The position numbers and the translations under genes were made by a program. DNA of 23,272 nt, from assembly GCA_964486825.1 (NCBI GenBank), contig CAZAQS010000050.1:1-23272 (forward strand), written 5' to 3'. Shown in pieces: positions 1 through 6,728 of this stretch. The first letter of the stretch is position 1. The number at the start of each line of letters is the position of its first letter. The notes below the pieces were generated by a model. It did no database searches. It was not told the origin of the DNA and saw nothing but the letters and a program-made list of their open reading frames with translations. The DNA is from CAZAQS01 sp964486825. Lineage in GTDB: Bacteria; Chloroflexota; Anaerolineae; Anaerolineales; UBA4823.

Positions 1-688
1 TTGCTTCTTCTAGTCCGATTTCATCGCCAGGATCCAAAGCGGGTGGGGGAACAGGCAATCCAGATTCGTGGTACTCGACTGGCGCTTGAGACTGGTCGTA
101 AAGCTCTGCCTGCTCTCCCGCAAAGTAATCGAATGGCAGGTTCAAGAAGGTCTGGCTCCATTCGCGAGGATCAACTGCGGTAGGCGCTGTTTCAGGATCT
201 ATATCCGCATTTTGAAGGTTGGCTTCGGCGGTTGTGACGGACAAAGACCTCTCAAGGGTGGTGATTCTCCAGGCGCTGCCGTCATAGGTGGCATATTTTA
301 GCGCTCCATTGATGGTGTCGTAGTAACTGATATGCGGGCGGTTGGCGCTGTCCAAAGCCAGGGAAGCGTACTTCCCGACTCCATAAGCCTGGTCAACAGT
401 TTCAACTTGCCAGGCGCTGCCGGTGTAGCGGGCATAATACAGGTGGTCGCATCCGTACGCGATATGGGGATTTCGGTTGGAGGTGTTGTCAACGCGCAGG
501 CTATGGCTGCTCATCCAGTGGAACCATTTGGGGGCATCTACATGCTCGGAAGAAAAGACGATGATTTGCTCGCTTGTGTTTTCTTTCGGGCTGCTGGGGG
601 GTGCTCCGAGTGCAGCGCCCGCCAGCATACCTAAAATCACAAGCACTGGGGCAAGACTGGCAGTGATTTTGTATAGCGTGATTTTCAT
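1..688 (-). CDS. Secreted repeat protein, 5' part only (runs off the window edge)
   Basis: An open frame runs on the minus strand from ATG at 688 to the window edge without a stop, giving 229 codons. The start is supported by an AAAGGAT Shine-Dalgarno-like element directly upstream. The first 29 residues look like a Sec signal peptide: lysines near the N-terminus, a hydrophobic core (ASLAPVLVILGMLAGAA) and a likely signal peptidase I site after ALG. Residues about 80-145 hold two imperfect copies of a unit with YARYTGSAW / YATYDGSAW, followed in the first copy by YASLALDSANRPHISYYD. This pattern is seen in extracellular beta-propeller-like repeat proteins. After the second copy the sequence becomes acidic, proline-rich and non-repetitive. 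I infer an exported surface or secreted protein; binding partner and function are unknown, and the C-terminal part is missing. Confidence 0.8.
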   Translation of the reverse strand, partial: MKITLYKITASLAPVLVILGMLAGAALGAPPSSPKENTSEQIIVFSSEHVDAPKWFHWMSSHSLRVDNTSNRNPHIAYGCDHLYYARYTGSAWQVETVDQAYGVGKYASLALDSANRPHISYYDTINGALKYATYDGSAWRITTLERSLSVTTAEANLQNADIDPETAPTAVDPREWSQTFLNLPFDYFAGEQAELYDQSQAPVEYHESGLPVPPPALDPGDEIGLEEA

Positions 689-836
689 ATCCTTTTATCC
701 TTTGTTTAACAGCAACTATTTGGCAACCTGTTATCCAATCCATTCTTTATGGGTTGAACCTGGTGATGCTCTACTTCCTGCCAAGGCATTTCAATGAGAT
801 TCTAGACGGTGACAGTTACACCCTGGTTGCGCGCCT

Positions 837-881
837 GTTTCAAACTTGAAACGATCGTATACAGATCTGAAACATATTTCA
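837..881. promoter_or_regulatory. Pair of operator-like dyads
   Basis: GTTTCAAACTTGAAAC at 837-852 is a perfect 7-2-7 inverted repeat. TGAAACATATTTCA at 868-881 is a 5-4-5 inverted repeat using the same half-site. Their centres are 30 bp apart, close to three helical turns, as expected for cooperating dimers. A further lone TTTCAA lies at 789-794. The regulator is unknown and the assignment as binding sites is inference. Confidence 0.35.
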
Positions 882-1035
882 AGCGTACATTTTGGGTTTG
901 GTTCTGATGATGGTAGCCTCGATTACTGGATATCAGTATTGTCCTGATCCATAGACGCTGGCCGGTCTGAAAAAGTTCTCTGTGTTCCAGGCGAAAATAT
1001 AGATCAGTCCGCGAAAGTGATTTGGCCTGGTGATA

Positions 1036-1044
1036 TGCTATACT
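1036..1044 (+). promoter_or_regulatory. Candidate extended -10 promoter for the GTPase gene
   Basis: TGCTATACT fits an extended -10 (TGn plus TATACT, five of six consensus bases). No good -35 lies at the normal distance, so activity would depend on the extended -10 or an activator. It lies about 120 bp ahead of the GTPase start. Confidence 0.3.
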
Positions 1045-1165
1045 TTTATGGATAATACCGATTAAACCACTGATCTAGGATTGGCGATAGGGAAATCGGA
1101 AGTTGGTAAAATTTGGATCTTAACTCAGGCTGTCTAGAAGAACAGTCTGTAATGGTATGGAGTAA

Positions 1166-2293
1166 ATGCCCGGATTAAAAGAAGTCTCCAATGTATGGAA
1201 GAACCTGCGCGAGGTGGACCTACGTCCCATCCGAGAGGCGGCCCTAAGGCCGGTGAAAATCGCCCTGGTAGGAGCGGTTGGCTCAGGCCGGCATACCCTG
1301 GCAAGTCAGATGCGCATCGATCCGTCTCACCCACAGATGCAGAGCCAGACCCCGCTGATGATCGGCGAGCTGAAAGACCCCGATTGGACCTCGGGAGCCG
1401 ACCTTATCATTCTCGTTATCGATGCTACATCAAAAAATACCTCCCGTGAGCAGGCTCTGGCGCGAGGTTGGATAGACTCAGGAAAAAAAGTCCTGGTGTT
1501 CCTGAACAAGATCGATCTCTTAGCCCACGGGCAAATGCTGGAGGATTGGAACACCTGGCAGGTAAACCACCTGGTTTATGCTTCTGCAAACAACCCCCAG
1601 TCTCTGCTCGAAAACTTCGTGCCGGTTATGCTTGAGCTACTTCCAGACCAGTTGATCGCATTGGCGCGCCAGTTTCCTTTGTTCCGGGTGCCGGCGGCCA
1701 ATCTCCTGATCGGGGAGACTTGTTTTTCGAACGCCGCTTATTCGCTGAGCTCAGGCCTGGCGGGGGTCGTGCCGGCCTTGATCGTACCCATGAATATATC
1801 AGATATGGTTGTGCTTTCCAAGGCCCAGGCTTTTCTTGTATATAAGCTCGGCCTGTCTTTGGGCCTTTCTACAGAGTGGCGAGATTATGTTGCTGAGTTT
1901 GGTAGCGTAGTGGGCAGCGGCTTTTTATGGCGCCAGCTGGCTCGCCAGTTGGTGGGCTTGATACCGGTATGGGGCATCGTCCCGAAGGTTGGCGTAGCTT
2001 ATGCAGGGACGTACGTTGTAGGCCACGCTGTTTTAAAGTGGTATCTGACGGGCAAGCACCTGTCTCCCCAGCAGATGCGCGCCTTCTACCTGCAGGCTTT
2101 TGATAAGGGGAAACAGGTCGGGAGAAAGCTATTACAGAAGACGCCTCGTCCACGGCTCTTGAGGAGGCGGACGGCCCGGCTCAAACCTCCATCAGGCTTC
2201 AAAAACTGTGCGAACTGCGGCAAGCCGAATGCCGAGGATGCCCATTTTTGCCAGTACTGTGGGCAAGTGCTCGAAGCGATTGAATCTGCCTGA
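1166..2293 (+). CDS. DUF697-type GTPase-like protein with C-terminal zinc ribbon
   Basis: The product has 375 aa; ATG at 1166 follows GGAG by 4 nt. The N-terminal part resembles a TRAFAC/Era-like G domain: a beta-strand plus loop at residues 31-44 (LVGAVGSGRHT), the hydrophobic strand LIILVIDA near 80-87, an intact NKID (G4) at 114-117 and a YASA (G5-like) at 138-141. Residues about 225-335 match the DUF697 pattern (GLIPVWGIVPKVGVAYAGTY), an alpha-helical, membrane-linked domain found behind GTPases such as the YcjF group. The C-terminus is a zinc ribbon with C348, C351, C362 and C365. Oddly, the P-loop has R42 and H43 where the invariant Lys and Ser/Thr should be, and I see no clear DxxG switch II, so nucleotide hydrolysis is doubtful. 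Role unknown; probably membrane-associated. Confidence 0.85.
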   Translation: MPGLKEVSNVWKNLREVDLRPIREAALRPVKIALVGAVGSGRHTLASQMRIDPSHPQMQSQTPLMIGELKDPDWTSGADLIILVIDATSKNTSREQALARGWIDSGKKVLVFLNKIDLLAHGQMLEDWNTWQVNHLVYASANNPQSLLENFVPVMLELLPDQLIALARQFPLFRVPAANLLIGETCFSNAAYSLSSGLAGVVPALIVPMNISDMVVLSKAQAFLVYKLGLSLGLSTEWRDYVAEFGSVVGSGFLWRQLARQLVGLIPVWGIVPKVGVAYAGTYVVGHAVLKWYLTGKHLSPQQMRAFYLQAFDKGKQVGRKLLQKTPRPRLLRRRTARLKPPSGFKNCANCGKPNAEDAHFCQYCGQVLEAIESA

Positions 2294-2298
2294 GGGGG

Positions 2299-2304
2299 TA
2301 TAAT
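2299..2304 (+). promoter_or_regulatory. Candidate -10 element (TATAAT) upstream of nucleotidyltransferase
   Basis: A perfect TATAAT lies 6 bp after the GTPase stop. The -35 is poor: TTGAAT at 2280-2285 is only 13 bp away. A start here would give a leader of about 240 nt containing the hairpin at 2410-2447. Confidence 0.3.
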
Positions 2305-2409
2305 ACGAAGTAGCAGGCCGGACTTCCGGTTGCATGAACAATCTGACTGCCCTTCACCAGTACATCTCGTCTTTACAGGATGTAATTTCAGACGCAGTGA
2401 AGTGAAGAT

Positions 2410-2447
2410 TTGGGCGTTTTGCGGGTACCTTCCTGTAAAACGTCCAA
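2410..2447 (+). other. Strong RNA hairpin ahead of the nucleotidyltransferase
   Basis: Arms 2412-2425 (GGGCGTTTTGCGGG) and 2432-2445 (CCTGTAAAACGTCC) pair over all 14 positions, three of them G-U, with loop TACCTT. Two more T-A pairs extend the base. It is followed only by AATTT, so it is either a weak terminator for the GTPase gene or a structured 5' leader of the next gene. Confidence 0.5.
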
Positions 2448-2550
2448 TTTCCGATAGGTGATGGGTGGAAATTCTAGCCACCTTGTAAATATCGTATATA
2501 CAGGGGAATGGCTACCGCAAAAATTTCAATTTGAAGGGGAATTCGTAGAT

Positions 2551-3575
2551 ATGGAGTCGACTTTAAAAATATTGGTTCCGATGGCGGGCTTGGGGACTCG
2601 CTTGCGCCCGCACACCTGGAGTAAGCCTAAGCCATTGATCAGCGTGGCAGGCAAGGCCGTATTGGGTCATGTGCTGGATATGTTTTCCGAGATACCGCAC
2701 CCTGAAAATATCGAATATATCTTTATCGTGGGATACCTGGGAGAGCAGATCGAGAAATACGTCCAGGAGAACTATCCGCATCTCAAAGCGCATTACGTTG
2801 TCCAGGAAGAGATGCGCGGGCAATCACACGCCGTTTACCTGGCCAAAAAACACCTTCAAGGTCCGGTCATCCTGACGTTTGTAGATACGCTGATCGAAGC
2901 GGACCTGAGTTTTCTTGATGCGGAGCCTGCTGAAGNNNNNNNNNNGCTGAAGGGGTCGCATGTGTAAAGCCGGTTGCCGACCCACGCCGTTTCGGGGTGG
3001 CTATGATCAACGACCATGGATATGTGGATAAGCTGATCGAGAAGCCCCAGGATATGGAGAACAACCTGGCTATCGTAGGCTTTTACTATTTCCATAAGGC
3101 TGAAGATTTGTTGGATGCAATTGAAGAGCAGATGCGCCGGGATATCCAGCTTAAAAATGAGTTCTTTCTGGCAGATGCTATCAATATCATGCTCGAAAGA
3201 GGCTTGAAGATGCGCACCATGCGGGTGGATGTCTGGTTGGATGCAGGCACGTCGGAAACCGTCCTGGAGACCAACCGGTACCTGCTCGACCACAGCCGTG
3301 ATAATAGCCAACAGGCATCTCGGCCGGGAGTCCTGATCAATGCTCCGGTTTATATTCACCCGTCGGCTCATGTGGAAAATTCCGTCATCGGTCCTTATGT
3401 ATCCCTGGGCGCAGATTGTCATGTGGAGAGCAGTATCTTGCGAGATTCGATCGTATCAGAGGGCGCGCAGGTAGTTGATGTAATCCTCGAGAAATCCCTG
3501 ATCGGTCAAAAAGGCTGCATACAAGGACGTCCCAGGAACATCAATGCAGGAGACCAGACCGAAGTTGTGCTATAG
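2551..3575 (+). CDS. Sugar-phosphate nucleotidyltransferase with left-handed beta-helix tail (split by an N gap)
   Basis: This should transfer a nucleotidyl group from an NTP to a sugar 1-phosphate, making an activated sugar in the cytoplasm. The N-terminal signature GLGTRLRPHTWSKPKPL (residues 13-29) is the NTP-binding loop; FVDT with D112 fits the metal-binding position (GDT in many relatives). The C-terminus has hexapeptide-type repeats (VYIHPSAHVENSVIGPYVSLGA) as in long RmlA/GlmU-like enzymes. ATG 2551 is preferred over GTG 2458 because it sits just before the family N-terminus and follows AAGGGGA by 10 nt. The 10 N at 2936-2945 put the two halves out of frame. GCTGAAG stands on both sides, and collapsing N plus one copy restores one frame reading AEPAEGVACVKP and a 335-aa protein. 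The exact sugar (glucose, mannose, GlcNAc) cannot be told. Confidence 0.85.
2936..2945. other. Assembly gap (10 N) with matching 7-bp ends
   Basis: Ten N separate two copies of GCTGAAG (2929-2935 and 2946-2952). Both copies sit in the same codon phase of the same gene, which points to two contig ends that overlap rather than to missing sequence. Confidence 0.8.
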
Positions 3576-3604
3576 AGCCGGCCGTATCATACTGCCCTTT
3601 TAAG

Positions 3605-3820
3605 ATGCCAGAGAGAGTGGAGTGCTATTCCGGATATGAATACCCCGAACGCCCCAGTGCGTTCTACTGGCAGGATGTGCGAATGGAGATCACTGAGGTC
3701 TTGCAGTCCTGGCGTACACCACAGGGAAAAAGATTCCGGGTCAAAACTGAGGACTTTCAGGTCTTCGAGCTGGAATACAATGAGCCTGAGGATGATTGGT
3801 TCATCATACAAATGCGTTAA
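3605..3820 (+). CDS. Small uncharacterised protein, 71 aa
   Basis: It starts 29 nt after the nucleotidyltransferase stop, so the two are probably cotranscribed; no clear Shine-Dalgarno is visible. The protein is polar, acidic and aromatic-rich, with no membrane segment or signal peptide. It has the alternating pattern of a small beta-fold (MEITEVLQSWRTPQGKRFRV, then FELEYNEPEDDWFI). It reminds me of short uncharacterised proteins of the DUF6504 kind, but that is recall, not a test. An intrinsic terminator begins right after its stop, which supports it as the last gene of its unit. Function unknown. Confidence 0.65.
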   Translation: MPERVECYSGYEYPERPSAFYWQDVRMEITEVLQSWRTPQGKRFRVKTEDFQVFELEYNEPEDDWFIIQMR

Positions 3821-3824
3821 GAGC

Positions 3825-3849
3825 CGGGCTCTTTGGGAGCCCGATTTTT
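3825..3849 (+). terminator. Intrinsic terminator-like hairpin
   Basis: CGGGCTC (3825-3831), loop TTTGG, GAGCCCG (3837-3843), then ATTTTT. A GC-rich 7-bp stem plus T tract is the standard form. It starts 5 nt after the small-protein stop and ends only 25 nt before the aminotransferase start. Confidence 0.75.
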
Positions 3850-3874
3850 ACCAACCCCAAGAAAAGGAGCGCGC

Positions 3875-5038
3875 ATGAGAGACAGTTACCTGGCCCAGAA
3901 TGTCGCTAGTCTGAAACCTTCGGGCATCCGGAAGTTCTTCGACATTGTCGCCACAATGCAGGATGTAATTTCCCTGGGCATTGGTGAACCAGATTTTTGT
4001 ACGCCAGATCATATTATCCAGGCTGGTATTCGTTCTCTCCAGGAAGGAGAGACCCACTACACCTCCAATGCAGGTCGTTTCGAGTTACGCCAGGCGCTAG
4101 CAGCTCATCTTATACGACTGCATGGAGTGAGTTATGATCCAGCCGCCGAAATCCTCGTCACGGTGGGCGTCTCCGAAGCTCTCTACTTGAGTATGACCGC
4201 GATACTCAACCCGGGGGAAGAAGTCATCATCCCAACCCCCTGTTTTGTCTCTTATCAGGCTGAAGCAATTCTGGCTGGGGGAACGCCGGTGGAGCTACCG
4301 ACATTCGTCGAAGATGGCTTCCAGGTAAGAGCTGATATGCTGGAAGCAGCCATCACCCCCAAGACCAAGGCAATCTTGTTAGGTTATCCAAATAATCCCA
4401 CCGGGGCAGTCGCAACGCGTGAATCGATGCTGGAGGTTGCCCGGATTGCAGAAAAATATGACCTAGTGGTGATCTCCGACGAGCTTTACGACCAGTTGGT
4501 GTATGGTGTTCCGCATGTTTGTGTTGCTGCACTTCCCGGCATGCAAAAGCGCACTATCCTGCTGGGCGGATTCTCCAAGAATTATGCCATGACTGGATGG
4601 CGAGTCGGTTATGCAGCCGGCCCTGCCGACATCATCGCCGGTTTAGTACGCATTCACCAGTATACGATTATGTCTGCACCAACTATAGCCCAGGCAGCGG
4701 CCCTGGAAGCGCTTGTAAACGGTGACGAACATGTGGAGCAAATGCGTTGTGAGTACGACCGTCGCAGGAAGTTGATCGTAAAAGGACTGAATGAGTTAGG
4801 CCTGCCTACCTTTGAGCCACACGGTGCTTTTTACGCTTTTCCCGACATCCGAGCCACGGGGATGAACGACGAGACTTTCGCGCAGAAGCTATTGGAGGAA
4901 GAGAAGGTGGCTTGTGTGCCTGGAACCTCCTTTGGAGCAGGCGGGGAGGGCTTCGTGCGTTGTTCTTATGCAACCGCATATGAAAAGATAGAGGAGGCCC
5001 TCGAACGCATGAACCAGTTCATGCGACGCCACGGATGA
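3875..5038 (+). CDS. PLP-dependent class I/II aminotransferase
   Basis: A 387-aa cytoplasmic fold-type I PLP enzyme that should move an amino group between an amino acid and a 2-oxo acid. Visible marks: PNNPTG at 172-177, SDELYDQLVY at 201-210 (Asp and Tyr contact the cofactor), the Schiff-base lysine K235 in GGFSKNYAMTGWR, and R362 in FVRCSYA for the substrate carboxylate. Length and motifs fit aspartate/alanine-type aminotransferases of the AspC/PatA subgroup; the substrate cannot be read from sequence. ATG 3875 follows AAAAGGAG by 6 nt. The longer frame from 3833 would start inside the terminator and is rejected. gatB begins 33 nt downstream, suggesting cotranscription. Confidence 0.93.
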   Translation: MRDSYLAQNVASLKPSGIRKFFDIVATMQDVISLGIGEPDFCTPDHIIQAGIRSLQEGETHYTSNAGRFELRQALAAHLIRLHGVSYDPAAEILVTVGVSEALYLSMTAILNPGEEVIIPTPCFVSYQAEAILAGGTPVELPTFVEDGFQVRADMLEAAITPKTKAILLGYPNNPTGAVATRESMLEVARIAEKYDLVVISDELYDQLVYGVPHVCVAALPGMQKRTILLGGFSKNYAMTGWRVGYAAGPADIIAGLVRIHQYTIMSAPTIAQAAALEALVNGDEHVEQMRCEYDRRRKLIVKGLNELGLPTFEPHGAFYAFPDIRATGMNDETFAQKLLEEEKVACVPGTSFGAGGEGFVRCSYATAYEKIEEALERMNQFMRRHG

Positions 5039-5071
5039 AAGCCCAGTCCTGAGAAATTAAGAAAGAGATTC

Positions 5072-6523
5072 ATGGATTATGAACCTGTGATCGGTCTCGA
5101 GGTACACGCGGAGCTCGAGACCGAATCTAAAATGTTCTGCTCCTGCCCGGTTGTCGACCTTACTCGAGCTGAGCCTAATATAGCCGTATGCCCGGTTTGT
5201 TCAGGGATGCCCGGAGTGCTGCCGGTCGTCAACCAGCGAGCCGTCGAATATGGGTTGCGGGTAGCATTGGCATTAAATTGCCAGATTGCCCCTGTCAGCA
5301 TCTTCGCTCGCAAGAACTATTTTTATCCGGATTTGCCCAAAGGCTACCAGATCTCTCAATATGAGGCGCCCCTGGCTCGTAACGGACATCTCTCGATCCT
5401 GACTTCCCAGGGAGAGATGATTGTTCGAATCCGCCGGGTCCACTTAGAAGAGGATACCGGTAAGCTCACCCACGTCAACAAGGACTATTCGCTGGTCGAT
5501 CTGAACCGCGCCGGCATCCCACTTCTCGAGATCGTCAGCGAGCCTGATCTCAGGTCTGGCGAGCAGGTTCGGGCCTATGCACTGGCGCTACGCTCCTTGC
5601 TCCGCTACCTGGGTGTTAATTCAGGAGACATGGAGAAAGGCGTCCTGCGGATCGAGCCCAATATCTCTGTAAGACCGGTGGGCAGCGAAACATTCGGTAC
5701 GCGTGTAGAGATCAAAAACCTGAACAGCCTGCGCGCACTTGAGCGCTCTGTAGCTTACGAGATCCAACGGCAAATCGAGGTCCTGCGCCAGGGCCAACAG
5801 GTGCGCCAGGAGACGGTGGGTTGGGATGTTGAACGGGAAGTCACTTTCACGCAACGGGTTAAAGAGGCCGAGGACGACTACCGTTATTTTCCTGAGCCTG
5901 ACCTACCCCCCCTGGTCGTCGCATCTTCCTGGATCGAGGAGCTGCGCCAGTCCTTGCCAGAGCTTCCTGCTGCAAAGCTGCGCCGCTTTGTAGAACAGTA
6001 TGGATTGAACGACTACAGTTCAGGTGTGTTGGCGGCCGAACGCGCAGTGGCCGATTATTTCGAACGCGCTGTGGCTGCCGAGCCCGAGGTTCCCCCCAGG
6101 CTACTTTCAAACTGGATTACGGGAGAGCTTTTTGGACTGCTTAACCAGGCAGGCGCAGGTATTGAAAGCGGGCGCGTCTCGCCTGAAGCCCTGGCAGAAT
6201 TGGTCAGGATGGTGTTTCAAGGCGAGATCAATACTACGACTGCCAAGAGTGTCCTCTCAGAGATGTTCACTAGCGGGCGGTTTCCAAGAGAAATCGTCGC
6301 TGAAGGCAGTCTTGGCCAGATCTCGGATACAACCTTCATCTCCGAGCAGGTATCGAAGGTACTTGACGGACACCCCGAGCAGGTATCCGCTTACCTGGCA
6401 GGTAAAGCAAGCCTGTTCCAGTGGCTATTTGGTGAGGTCATGCGTAGCGCTTGGGGGCAAGCCAACCCTCAGGTCGTTCGGGATGAGTTGACTCGCCAAC
6501 TGGATAAGAAACGCGCCGCGTAG
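5072..6523 (+). CDS. gatB: Aspartyl/glutamyl-tRNA amidotransferase subunit B
   Basis: GatB is the kinase/tRNA-binding subunit of GatCAB, which converts Glu-tRNA(Gln) or Asp-tRNA(Asn) to the amide form using ammonia from GatA. The 483-aa length is normal. The N-terminus VIGLEVHAELETESKMFCSC is typical, with four cysteines C23, C25, C40 and C43 arranged as the family's metal site. DLPKGYQISQYEAPLA and the acidic, tRNA-proximal segment follow; the last roughly 150 residues are the helical tail domain (EINTTTAKSVLSEMF). ATG 5072 is preceded by AAAGAGA. gatA and gatC are not in the window, so the complex is encoded at separate loci. Confidence 0.97.
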   Translation: MDYEPVIGLEVHAELETESKMFCSCPVVDLTRAEPNIAVCPVCSGMPGVLPVVNQRAVEYGLRVALALNCQIAPVSIFARKNYFYPDLPKGYQISQYEAPLARNGHLSILTSQGEMIVRIRRVHLEEDTGKLTHVNKDYSLVDLNRAGIPLLEIVSEPDLRSGEQVRAYALALRSLLRYLGVNSGDMEKGVLRIEPNISVRPVGSETFGTRVEIKNLNSLRALERSVAYEIQRQIEVLRQGQQVRQETVGWDVEREVTFTQRVKEAEDDYRYFPEPDLPPLVVASSWIEELRQSLPELPAAKLRRFVEQYGLNDYSSGVLAAERAVADYFERAVAAEPEVPPRLLSNWITGELFGLLNQAGAGIESGRVSPEALAELVRMVFQGEINTTTAKSVLSEMFTSGRFPREIVAEGSLGQISDTTFISEQVSKVLDGHPEQVSAYLAGKASLFQWLFGEVMRSAWGQANPQVVRDELTRQLDKKRAA

Positions 6524-6592
6524 GACCAACTGGTTCGCTGCCCTCTGATATTTCCAGTAAACCCCAAAGATGACAGTGTACCATTGGATTCG

Positions 6593-6635
6593 TGGCAAAT
6601 GCCATCTTGACGCTAGACTTGAAATTGTGTAAGGT
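6593..6635 (+). promoter_or_regulatory. Candidate promoter with adjoining dyad for glutamate dehydrogenase
   Basis: TTGACG at 6607-6612 is a good -35; a weak TAAGGT at 6630-6635 lies 17 bp on. The perfect dyad TGGCAAATGCCA (6593-6604, 5-2-5) touches the -35, where an activator could bind. The weak -10 would fit an activated promoter, but this is inference. Confidence 0.35.
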
Positions 6636-6728
6636 ATGAAAGGTACGAGAGGTGTAAACCTAAAGCATAGCGGGCTCCCATGGGAGGCCGATTATTTTTC
6701 GAGACTACCAAATCAGGAGAAAATAAGA

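Larger units (their letters stand above)
689..1165. other. Intergenic region between divergent genes (477 bp)
   Basis: I find no convincing coding frame or RNA gene here. It separates the minus-strand secreted protein from the plus-strand GTPase, so it should carry promoters for both. It contains two closely spaced dyads at 837-881 built on TTTCAA/TTGAAA half-sites and an extended -10 at 1036-1044, listed separately. Confidence 0.6.

Noticed and set aside
1134..1334. Minus-strand 66-codon frame over the GTPase start
   Set aside because: No ribosome site and no recognisable pattern; it lies opposite the G-domain coding sequence.
2458..2550. Upstream GTG start for the nucleotidyltransferase
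   Set aside because: It would add 31 residues with no family similarity and begin 10 nt after a strong hairpin; ATG 2551 matches the family N-terminus.
2551..3575. True frameshift or pseudogene in the nucleotidyltransferase
   Set aside because: The frame break coincides exactly with the N gap, and collapsing the duplicated GCTGAAG repairs it.
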